Of a stretch of DNA of 34,416 nt, positions 1 to 7,974 are shown one piece after another. Made by a program: the position numbers and the translations under genes. Position 1 is the stretch's first letter; each line of letters starts with the position of its first letter. The notes beneath the pieces were generated by a model, which worked only from the letters and a program-made list of their open reading frames with translations, was not told the DNA's origin and made no database searches. The stretch comes from Chlamydia trachomatis. Lineage in GTDB: Bacteria; Chlamydiota; Chlamydiia; Chlamydiales; 2-12-FULL-49-11. The stretch lies in contig CAMDFS010000004.1 of the NCBI GenBank assembly GCA_945897715.1, positions 1-34,416 of the forward strand, written 5' to 3'.

Positions 1-1891
1 CAAGCTCATCGAAAAGGTAGACAATTTTAGACAGCACTTTTAGGTTGAGTACTAAAATCTTATTCATTCTAGTAGAAGTCTCTTTTGAAGACCCCTTCTT
101 CTTATAGCTCAGCTCAAGGTACGATCTTTTGGAAAGAATGCAGTCCCAAAGGCTATCCATACGAATCCCTTCAAGGCTTCCATCTACTTCTATTTTTAAG
201 TCATAAGAATCTAGCCTATCTGTGTGTGTTAAAGATAAAGTGAAAGTGGAGCTATCATAAATGAATTGATCAAGCAAGTTTTGAGGGCAATTGAAAGTGA
301 TGACATTTTTGTATTCAGGAAGACGCTCAGTCATAAACTCTACGATCTTTTTCTCACTTTTAGCAACAAAAGCTCCTTGTTCTTTTTCATAAACAAAGTC
401 TATAAAGAGATTGTCAATGATCTGTTTCTCTTCAAAAAGATTTCGAGCAAGGAGTCCTGAGTCTTTTTGGAAGGGTTCTAAATGCTCAATTGTAAGGGCA
501 TCTGGCGATGCTGGTATGTTGATATCATTGTAATTAAATTCTAATACCGCCTCTAACTCTCCATCTAAATAGGAGATATTGCAAGTGCCTTTCAGTTTTC
601 GTACATAAGGGAGGGTTGTAAACTCATTAAAAATTTCTTTTCCTGAGATGGATGCATAAGAGGAAAGTCTTCCTAAACCGTTTTCAATAAATGTACCAAA
701 AAGGGGCTTACAGATGGTAATCTCTCTCATTGCAATAAGGTGAATCAAATGTTGCCTAGTAATGGATGGCCCAAACTTATAGAAAGTACTTTCATGGATA
801 AAAGAAGGGGAGGCACACTCAAAAAATAGTGCATCTTCTAATAGAATTGACTTATCCCCTGTTAAAATCGTTGGATTGATGAGAATTTTTGAAGCAGGTG
901 GTTTAATGTATTCTAAATTCATATTAAAGGATGCCAAAATAGGAGAATAATGAAGTGGAGTGTCTAGATTTTCTATAAAGATTCCAGGAAGCTCGTGCGT
1001 GATAGAGCTATTTTTAGCTCCTGGTGGAAGCTTGTCATAGGCTGCTAGAAAACATTTAGAAAGAAGGAGGCCTAAAGATTTTGTTTCAATGTAGGCACAT
1101 TTTTGACCTCTTTCTGTAGTTGCTTTGTCATGAACCCTTGCATAATCAATTAACATACGAACAAAGTCTCTAGAGTCTTCAGGAAAGGATTCTGGGGTGA
1201 AAAGATATTTTTTACCGCCAATTTGCAGGGACTCTTCGTATCTAATACCATCCAGGAAGGTTTTTGCATTGGGGATATGGAGAGGCTTTGATCTTGATGG
1301 AAGGCGAAGGGCAAATTGCAGCTCTACAATTGCTTTTAACCCATCTTTTGATTCGGGAAAGTTATAGATGATCATCATGGAAGCTGTCGTAACTTCTGCT
1401 TCACTTTTTTGTAAGAAGAAAGGGGAGGTAGATAAGATCCTTGAGGCAAGAATATATTCCTGCATTAATTCCTTTTGGAATTCTACATCTTTTCTCTTCT
1501 CTTCTTTTGAAACGGCATCTTTTACCACTTCTAAAATTTCACTAGCTTGGAATTCTTTTGCAGTGTCACTTTCGGGATCTTTTGAGTATGTGACAAGCAT
1601 TTTATCTAGATGGGCCTCTAAATAATATAATAGGGCTGCTAAATGTTGACAGTCGTAGTGATAGGGGCAATCGCAATCTGAATCAATTGTCTCACAATCG
1701 ATCCGATCTATTTCAATTTCACACTCGTAGGCATTTTCAAATTGTCCATCAACTTTTGCACTTATTCGGAGAGAGGTTGCATCTAAATTAATGATTTTTG
1801 CAGAGGTTACCTTCTTATCAGTGAATAGATCTTTTCCTTCACGTAATACAGTTTGAGAGAAATCCTGCTTCAATTTTCTTACGTTTAACAT
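1..1891 (-). CDS. SNF2/SWI2-family helicase, N-terminal part with SWIM zinc finger (continues beyond window start)
   Basis: Continuous minus-strand frame from ATG (CAT at 1889-1891), MLNVRKLKQDFSQTVLREGKDLFTDKKV..., running off the left edge and therefore absent from the ORF track. Contains CDCPYHYDCQHLAALLYYLE, a CxC...CxH SWIM motif. Adjacent to divergent mreB, as recalled for Chlamydia. Confidence 0.8.
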   Translation of the reverse strand, partial: MLNVRKLKQDFSQTVLREGKDLFTDKKVTSAKIINLDATSLRISAKVDGQFENAYECEIEIDRIDCETIDSDCDCPYHYDCQHLAALLYYLEAHLDKMLVTYSKDPESDTAKEFQASEILEVVKDAVSKEEKRKDVEFQKELMQEYILASRILSTSPFFLQKSEAEVTTASMMIIYNFPESKDGLKAIVELQFALRLPSRSKPLHIPNAKTFLDGIRYEESLQIGGKKYLFTPESFPEDSRDFVRMLIDYARVHDKATTERGQKCAYIETKSLGLLLSKCFLAAYDKLPPGAKNSSITHELPGIFIENLDTPLHYSPILASFNMNLEYIKPPASKILINPTILTGDKSILLEDALFFECASPSFIHESTFYKFGPSITRQHLIHLIAMREITICKPLFGTFIENGLGRLSSYASISGKEIFNEFTTLPYVRKLKGTCNISYLDGELEAVLEFNYNDINIPASPDALTIEHLEPFQKDSGLLARNLFEEKQIIDNLFIDFVYEKEQGAFVAKSEKKIVEFMTERLPEYKNVITFNCPQNLLDQFIYDSSTFTLSLTHTDRLDSYDLKIEVDGSLEGIRMDSLWDCILSKRSYLELSYKKKGSSKETSTRMNKILVLNLKVLSKIVYLFDEL

Positions 1892-2044
1892 AAAACCTCA
1901 AAAAACCAAAATGGTTTAATATCTTCCTTTTTACTCTATTTCAGATCATTCAGCAAGGAAAAACTATGAAAAAAGTTACCGTTGCATCCAAATAAATTCT
2001 CTGTTAACATGTAAATACATTAAAATATTTAAAGAGTAACCCCT

Positions 2045-3139
2045 ATGAAAGAACTAGAGTTTATTAAAAAAACCACATCAAAACTTAAAAAGTTAGCTTC
2101 GGGGAAATGGAATAAAGTATCGAGTTTATTTGCTAGTGATATTGGTATTGATTTAGGGACTGCTAACACACTTGTGTATGTAAAAGGGAAGGGAATAGTC
2201 TTAGCTGAACCATCTGTAGTTGCTATTGATTCGTATACAAATGAAGTTTTAGCAGTAGGGCATAAAGCAAAAGCTATGCTTGGAAAAACTCCAAGAAAAA
2301 TTCATGCTGTTCGCCCGATGAAAGATGGTGTAATCGCTGATTTTGAAATCGTGGGAGATATGCTTGCTGTTATTTTAAAACGGGTCACCCCTACAAGAAG
2401 TATTTTTAGGCCAAAAATTTTAATTGCGGTACCATCAGGGATTACTGGAGTAGAAAAAAGAGCGGTAGAAGATTCAGCGCTTAAAGCAGGAGCCCAAGAG
2501 GTCTTTTTAATTGAAGAGCCAATGGCGGCAGCAATTGGTGTAGATTTACCAGTGCATGAGCCGGCAGCTAACATGATCATTGATATTGGTGGTGGTACAA
2601 CAGAAATTGCGATTATTTCTTTAGGAGGAATTGTCGAAAGCCGTTCTCTAAGAATTGGTGGAGATGAATTTGATGAGTGTATCATCAATTACATGAGACG
2701 AACCTACAATTTGATGATTGGCCCTCGTACAGCAGAAGAAATTAAGATCACTATTGGTTCTGCCTATGCATTAGGTGATCACGAATTAGAGATGGAGGTG
2801 CGCGGTCGAGATCAAGTCGCAGGCCTTCCTGTTACAAAAAGAATTAACTCAGTAGAAATTCGTGAATGTCTTTCTGAACCAATCTTACAGATTGTGGAAA
2901 GTGTGAAATTGACCCTTGAAAAATGCCCTCCAGAGCTTGCGGCAGACCTTGTGGACAGGGGTATGGTTTTATGTGGCGGCGGCGCTTTAATCAAAGGATT
3001 AGATAAATTCCTAATCAAAGAATGTGGACTTTCTGTAATTATTGCTCCAAACCCATTGCTTGCTGTATGCCTTGGTACTGGTAAGGCTTTAGAGTACCTT
3101 GAGCAGTTTAAAAAGAATAAAAAAACATCAAGAATATAA
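2045..3139 (+). CDS. mreB: Rod shape-determining protein MreB
   Basis: Actin-like motifs DIGIDLGTANTLVYVKGKGIVLAEPSVVA, EEPMAAAIG, DIGGGTTEIAIISLGG, LCGGGALIKGL. Confidence 0.97.
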   Translation: MKELEFIKKTTSKLKKLASGKWNKVSSLFASDIGIDLGTANTLVYVKGKGIVLAEPSVVAIDSYTNEVLAVGHKAKAMLGKTPRKIHAVRPMKDGVIADFEIVGDMLAVILKRVTPTRSIFRPKILIAVPSGITGVEKRAVEDSALKAGAQEVFLIEEPMAAAIGVDLPVHEPAANMIIDIGGGTTEIAIISLGGIVESRSLRIGGDEFDECIINYMRRTYNLMIGPRTAEEIKITIGSAYALGDHELEMEVRGRDQVAGLPVTKRINSVEIRECLSEPILQIVESVKLTLEKCPPELAADLVDRGMVLCGGGALIKGLDKFLIKECGLSVIIAPNPLLAVCLGTGKALEYLEQFKKNKKTSRI

Positions 3140-4797
3140 TGATGGATAGGTTTTCTAAAGAGGTACAGCTGAAAATTGCTGATTTCATACAACTTTGTAA
3201 ACCAAAGTCAGTGCATGTTTGTGATGGATCAAAAGAAGAATATCAATCTTTTATTAATGAATTGGTCGAAAAAAAAGTGGCAAAGCCTCTTAAGCGAAAA
3301 GGGTGCTATTATTTTAGATCAGATCCAAAAGATGTGGCAAGGGTAGAGAGCTGCACCTTCATATGTAGCGAAAAAAAAGAGGATTCTGGAGCTACCAACA
3401 ATTGGTTTGAGCCCAAAGCCATGAAAAAACGGTTGATGGGGCTTTTTTCCGGTTGCATGGAGGGAAGAACTATGTATGTTATCCCTTATCGTATGGGCCC
3501 AGAAAATTCTGATATTTCAAAGGTAGGGATCGAAGTTACCGATTCTCTCTATGTATGCGTAAATATGTTTATCATGACAAGGATGGGTGCATTTTTTCCC
3601 GATGAGGATGTGGTTATGGGGCTCCATAGCGTAGGCATGCCTTTAAAAGAGGGGGTAGTGGATTCTTTCTGGCCCTGTAATGACGAAAAGGTCATTGCAC
3701 ATTTCCCCGAAACAAAAGAAATCTATTCTTTTGGAAGCGGCTACGGCGGAAATGCACTCCTTGGAAAAAAATGCCATGCTTTAAGAATTGCTTCAACAAT
3801 TGCAAGAGATGAAGGGTGGCTAGCCGAGCATATGCTCATCATTGGCGTTACAAATCCTGCAGGGGAAAAGAAATACTTTACAGCAGCTTTTCCTTCCTCA
3901 TGTGGGAAAACAAATCTTGCTATGATGAAATCCTCCCTCCCTGGATGGAAAATAGAATGTGTTGGCGATGATATTGCTTGGATGAAGTTTGGAGAAGATG
4001 GAAGATTGTATGCAATCAATCCCGAGAATGGCTTTTTTGGGGTCGCTCCTGGAACATCAATAGATACCAACCCAAATGCGATGAAAACTATTGAAGAAGA
4101 TACCCTTTTCACAAATGTTGCCTTAAATGGCGACGATGTTTGGTGGGAAGGATTAACTAGAGAAGTGCCAAAGGTGCTGATCAATTGGAAGGGAGAGCTG
4201 CATGATCCTAAAGGGGGAGTCCCTGCTGCCCATCCAAATTCTAGGTTCACAGCTCCCATGAGAAGATGCCCCTCACTTGATGAGGCAGCAATCAATGGAA
4301 GGGCAGTACCTATTGCGGGGATTATCTTTGGAGGGCGTCGTGCAACAATTGCTCCACTTGTAATGGAGGCAAAAGACTGGAAGATGGGCGTCTTTTACGG
4401 GGCAAGCCTCTCATCAGAAAAAACTGCAGCGGCAGAAGGAAAAACTGGAGAGATGCGAAAAGATCCTTTTGCGATGCTTCCCTTTTGCGGCTATAACATG
4501 CAGGACTATTTTTCTCATTGGCTCTCTATGGAAAAAAAGGATAGAAAACTTCCAAAAATATTTGCCGTGAACTGGTTTAGAAAAAATCAGGAAGGAAAAT
4601 ATATTTGGCCAGGATTTAGCGAAAATATGAGAGTCATTGCTTGGATGTTTGATGCCATCAATGAAAAGGCTGAAAAAATGGAAACTCCATACGGCTTTTT
4701 ACCTAAGTCATTAAATACAAGTGGGTTAAATATACAAGAAGCTGATCTAAAGAATATTCTAACGTTAGATGCGAAAGAATATTCTAAAGAGATCTAA
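3139..4797 (+). CDS. pckA: Phosphoenolpyruvate carboxykinase (GTP)
   Basis: GTP-PEPCK motifs: AAFPSSCGKTNLAMM, VGDDIAWMKFGEDGRLYAINPENGFFGVAPGTS, FGGRRATIAPLV. Start overlaps the mreB stop by 1 nt. Confidence 0.97.
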   Translation: MMDRFSKEVQLKIADFIQLCKPKSVHVCDGSKEEYQSFINELVEKKVAKPLKRKGCYYFRSDPKDVARVESCTFICSEKKEDSGATNNWFEPKAMKKRLMGLFSGCMEGRTMYVIPYRMGPENSDISKVGIEVTDSLYVCVNMFIMTRMGAFFPDEDVVMGLHSVGMPLKEGVVDSFWPCNDEKVIAHFPETKEIYSFGSGYGGNALLGKKCHALRIASTIARDEGWLAEHMLIIGVTNPAGEKKYFTAAFPSSCGKTNLAMMKSSLPGWKIECVGDDIAWMKFGEDGRLYAINPENGFFGVAPGTSIDTNPNAMKTIEEDTLFTNVALNGDDVWWEGLTREVPKVLINWKGELHDPKGGVPAAHPNSRFTAPMRRCPSLDEAAINGRAVPIAGIIFGGRRATIAPLVMEAKDWKMGVFYGASLSSEKTAAAEGKTGEMRKDPFAMLPFCGYNMQDYFSHWLSMEKKDRKLPKIFAVNWFRKNQEGKYIWPGFSENMRVIAWMFDAINEKAEKMETPYGFLPKSLNTSGLNIQEADLKNILTLDAKEYSKEI

Positions 4798-4801
4798 TGT
4801 T

Positions 4802-5236
4802 TTAAACATCCAATTTTGAAAAGATTTCATCTTCATCAAAGAAGAAAAGCACTTCCTCGATTGCATTTTCGTGACTATCAGAGCCGTGCACAGCATTGGC
4901 ATCAATAGAATCAGCAAAATCTTTTCTGATGGTACCAGGTGCAGCTTCTGCTGGATTTGTGGCTCCCATGATTTCTCTGTTTTTAGCCACTGCATTTTTT
5001 CCTTCAAGAACCGATACCACTACTGGTCCAGAAATCATAAATGCGACTAAATCATTGAAAAAAGGTCTTTTTCTATGGATTCCATAAAATTCTTCAGCTT
5101 CATCTCTTGTAAGGTAGACTTGCTTGATAGCAATGATAGATAGACCATTTTTTTCAAAACGAGCAAGGATCTCTCCTACTACATTTTTTTTTACTGCGTC
5201 TGGTTTAATAATAGATAGTGTCTGCTGCATTGTCAT
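4802..5236 (-). CDS. ndk: Nucleoside diphosphate kinase
   Basis: [19 protein letters not shown]...; active site [15 protein letters not shown]. Confidence 0.97.
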   Translation of the reverse strand: MTMQQTLSIIKPDAVKKNVVGEILARFEKNGLSIIAIKQVYLTRDEAEEFYGIHRKRPFFNDLVAFMISGPVVVSVLEGKNAVAKNREIMGATNPAEAAPGTIRKDFADSIDANAVHGSDSHENAIEEVLFFFDEDEIFSKLDV

Positions 5237-5318
5237 TGTTAACTCCGTTTGTTTCGCAAAAAGCCATAAATTTAACTTTTGAGTGGTAAGTGTAGCATAG
5301 AAGGCTTTTCTGTAAAAG

Positions 5319-6038
5319 CTATTGTTTATAGCTTTTACCTAAGTAATGTTCAATAAGGGCAGGGTGGCTTACTAGTTGATCTTTTGATCCAACGGCCAGT
5401 AATTTACCATCATGGAGAAAAAGACCACTATCAATAAAGGATAGAAGTTCTCTTGCATTGTGATCAGTTATCACCACGGTGATTTTTTTTCCTTTGAGGT
5501 AAAGAATTAATTCTTTAACATCTTCGATGGTTTTAGGATCAATATTTGCAAAAGGTTCATCTAAAAAGAGAACTTTAGGGTTAGTAATCAACGCGCGGCT
5601 AATTTCAACACGTCGTCGCTCTCCACCAGAGAGGCAGTCTGCCCGTTTGTCTTTAAGGTGAAAGATATTAAGCTCTTTTAGTCGCTCCTCTACAATTTGC
5701 CTTTTTTCTTTCGAAGAGACTTTTTTCATCTCAAGGTAGATCAGAAGATTTTCTTCCACGGTAAGTTCTCTAAAGATAGAGGATTCTTGGCTTAAGTACC
5801 CAATTCCTTTACGTGCTCGTTTATACATAGGTAAAGAGGTGATATTTTCTCCTTCAAGGTAGATCTCTCCAATAGAAACAGGGAGTAGTCCAATCAAAGC
5901 ATGAAAAGTAGTGGTTTTTCCCGCTCCATTTGCTCCAAGCAGTCCTGTGATGGATCCCTCTTCAATTCCAAAAGAAAGGTTGTCTAAAATGATCTGTTTT
6001 TTCATTTTGATGGTAAGGTTTTTTACTTCCAAAATCAT
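5319..6038 (-). CDS. lptB: LPS export ABC transporter ATP-binding protein LptB-like
   Basis: Walker [15 protein letters not shown], signature [15 protein letters not shown], Walker [17 protein letters not shown] at 6038 preferred over the upstream TTG; ATGA overlap with the upstream gene. Confidence 0.9.
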   Translation of the reverse strand: MILEVKNLTIKMKKQIILDNLSFGIEEGSITGLLGANGAGKTTTFHALIGLLPVSIGEIYLEGENITSLPMYKRARKGIGYLSQESSIFRELTVEENLLIYLEMKKVSSKEKRQIVEERLKELNIFHLKDKRADCLSGGERRRVEISRALITNPKVLFLDEPFANIDPKTIEDVKELILYLKGKKITVVITDHNARELLSFIDSGLFLHDGKLLAVGSKDQLVSHPALIEHYLGKSYKQ

Positions 6039-6322
6039 TTTTTCTTGCTCCAAGTAATGGACATCCAGTCATCGGTAGAGTGTTCGCTATTTTCTCCTGC
6101 AATAGATGAGGACTTATTTTCATGAATAGTTGTTGTGCAGGCCATATCTCCACGTTTCCAAAGAGTTCGTTTTGCTCCAATTTGTTTGATTGGAAAGCTT
6201 TCTTCTTTTTTGGATAGTTGTCTTTGCTCCTTTTGAATAAATGGGGTGATGAGTTTCACTGATAAAAGGATGCTAAATATGCAAATCAAATTCCAAAGGG
6301 TTGTTGTATACTTACCCAGCAT
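6035..6322 (-). CDS. Small single-TM protein between kdsA and lptB, possible LptC-like/chlamydial conserved protein
   Basis: 95 aa with N-terminal TM (LWNLICIFSILLSVKLITPFI); overlaps kdsA by 11 nt and lptB by 4 nt. Function inferred from position only. Confidence 0.65.
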   Translation of the reverse strand: MLGKYTTTLWNLICIFSILLSVKLITPFIQKEQRQLSKKEESFPIKQIGAKRTLWKRGDMACTTTIHENKSSSIAGENSEHSTDDWMSITWSKKK

Positions 6323-7151
6323 ATGCTGTTTCTTTTTGTTGTAAAAAAGTCCTAAGTTCTTGAAGTCTGTTCACTAGGCGTGAAACTTTTTTTAGTTCCA
6401 TTTGTGTATTTCTGTCAGATTTGGCTGCAAGTGGGTTAGGATGAGCCTCTAAATAGATCATGTCGCAACCTGCAGCAACTGCTGCCATAGCAAGGGGCTC
6501 CATAAATGCTTTTTCCCCACCTGATTCTTTTCCTTGACCAGGAAGTTGTGCAGAGTGAGTCACATCATAGCAAGTAGCAGAACAGTACTCTTTCATTATT
6601 GGAAAGGATCTAAAGTCGTTGACCAAATTATTGTATCCAAAACAACTCCCTCGGTCTGTAAATACAATCTGTTTATTACCAGTGGAGAGAAGTTTATTAG
6701 AGACATGTTCCATATCTCTTGGAGCCATGAACTGTCCTTTCTTGACATGTACTGGAAGGTGAGTATTGCCTGCGGCGATAACAAGATCTGTTTGACGGGC
6801 TAAAAATGCAGGAATTTGAATGATGTCAACAACCTCAGCAACAATTAAGGCCTCTGTGGGGAGGTGGATGTCTGTGGTAACAGGGACGTCAAACTCTTGC
6901 TTAATTTTTGATAGATAGGTGAGCCCTTTATCAATGCCTACTCCACGGTAGGAATCAACAGAAGATCGATTGGCTTTATCAAAACTCGATTTGAAGATAA
7001 ATGGAAAGTTTAAGTGCTCTTTTAGGTAGCCGCACACCTCTTGTAGTTGCTCATAGGATTCCATAACACAAGGTCCTAGAATCAGTCCAAGAGGTTTGTC
7101 TTTGCCGTAGGTTTGCCCTTGAATTGTGATCTGATCAAATTTTGTGCTCAT
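6312..7151 (-). CDS. kdsA: 2-dehydro-3-deoxyphosphooctonate aldolase (Kdo-8-P synthase)
   Basis: GPCVMESYEQL, FKSSFDKANRSSVDSYRGVGID, FTDRGSCFGYNNLV, DVTHSAQLPG, EAHPNPLAAKSD. Start taken at MSTKFDQ (7151); the ORF-track extension overlaps dapB. Confidence 0.96.
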   Translation of the reverse strand: MSTKFDQITIQGQTYGKDKPLGLILGPCVMESYEQLQEVCGYLKEHLNFPFIFKSSFDKANRSSVDSYRGVGIDKGLTYLSKIKQEFDVPVTTDIHLPTEALIVAEVVDIIQIPAFLARQTDLVIAAGNTHLPVHVKKGQFMAPRDMEHVSNKLLSTGNKQIVFTDRGSCFGYNNLVNDFRSFPIMKEYCSATCYDVTHSAQLPGQGKESGGEKAFMEPLAMAAVAAGCDMIYLEAHPNPLAAKSDRNTQMELKKVSRLVNRLQELRTFLQQKETAYAG

Positions 7152-7773
7152 ACTTATCCTTCTTGTAAACATCATCCATAGTATAGAGTCCTCTCTCTTT
7201 TTTAGAAAGAAAGAAGAGAGCCTTTTTCGCCCCTTCTGCAAAGAGTTTTAATGATTCTGCTCTATGAGTGATTTCTAGTGTTTCAAAGGGGAGTTTGAAA
7301 GTTATTGTGTGTGTTCCAATTTCTTCTCCCTTACGAATAGACTCCACAGTTGGAGGGTCTTTGTACAACAATTGCAAAGTTTTAGCAGTGCCGCTTGGCG
7401 CATCTTTTTTATGTTCATGGTGCGTTTCAGTGATAAGGGTGGGAGTTCTATTTAAAGCAAGTAAGGCAGTCTTCATTAAATAGATCCCTTCAGAAAAATT
7501 TGCGGCAATAAGGACTGGAATCAACGTGGAGGCTTCAAAAAGTGCATCAAAAGTCTCGCTGCTGTGACCTGTTGCTCCCACTACAAGGGGGATCTTTGCC
7601 TTTACAATTAGGGGTAGAAATTCTTTTATTACATTTGCTTTGGAAACATCGATACAAATATCTATCCCTTTTAAATCAGAAAAAAGAGTCATTTTTTTGC
7701 AGTTACAGAGGGTGGAAATTACAGATCCAAGACGACCTGATCCGCCAATGATGCCTGTTAGTAAATATTCCAT
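7135..7773 (-). CDS. dapB: 4-hydroxy-tetrahydrodipicolinate reductase
   Basis: Rossmann GIIGGSGRLG, VVGATGHSSE, ETHHEHKKDAPSGTA. ATG at 7773. Confidence 0.92.
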   Translation of the reverse strand: MEYLLTGIIGGSGRLGSVISTLCNCKKMTLFSDLKGIDICIDVSKANVIKEFLPLIVKAKIPLVVGATGHSSETFDALFEASTLIPVLIAANFSEGIYLMKTALLALNRTPTLITETHHEHKKDAPSGTAKTLQLLYKDPPTVESIRKGEEIGTHTITFKLPFETLEITHRAESLKLFAEGAKKALFFLSKKERGLYTMDDVYKKDKYEHKI

Positions 7774-7834
7774 AGCTTGCACTATACATTAAATCAGTAT
7801 TTGTGGTATACTTGTTCCATTAAATAAAATTATT

Positions 7835-7877
7835 CTTGATTTGATAAGAAAATCAAGATATCCTTAACTAAGGATAT
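7835..7877. repeat. Two abutting inverted repeats upstream of tRNA-Arg
   Basis: CTTGATTT-gataaga-AAATCAAG (7835-7857) and ATATCCTTA-ac-TAAGGATAT (7858-7877), ending 3 nt before the tRNA. Confidence 0.75.
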
Positions 7878-7880
7878 TTT

Positions 7881-7953
7881 GGACCGATAGCTCAGTGGAT
7901 AGAGCACCCGCCTTCTAAGCGGGTGGTCGCAGGTTCGAATCCTGCTCGGTCCG
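7881..7953 (+). tRNA. tRNA-Arg (anticodon TCT)
   Basis: Acceptor GGACCGA/TCGGTCC, anticodon arm CCCGC-CTTCTAA-GCGGG, T-arm with GGTTCGAATCC. Confidence 0.95.
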
Positions 7954-7974
7954 AATCCTTTTTAGGAGTTTGAT

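Noticed and set aside
266-1625. Plus-strand ORFs 266-460 and 1368-1625
   Set aside because: Antisense to a continuous minus-strand SNF2-like coding frame (1891 to left edge) with no recognisable product.
2302-4295. Minus-strand ORFs inside mreB and pckA (2302-2688, 2812-3192, 3741-4295)
   Set aside because: Shadow ORFs antisense to strongly conserved genes; no family resemblance.
4790-4818. Weak palindrome ATGTTTTAAACAT between convergent pckA and ndk as a terminator
   Set aside because: Only about 6 bp, AT-only core and no clear T-run; too weak to support.
7152-7241. N-terminal extension of KdsA (MQKGRKRLSSFFLKKREDSILWMMFTRRIS)
   Set aside because: Overlaps the dapB C-terminus; the KdsA family start is at MSTKFDQ (7151).
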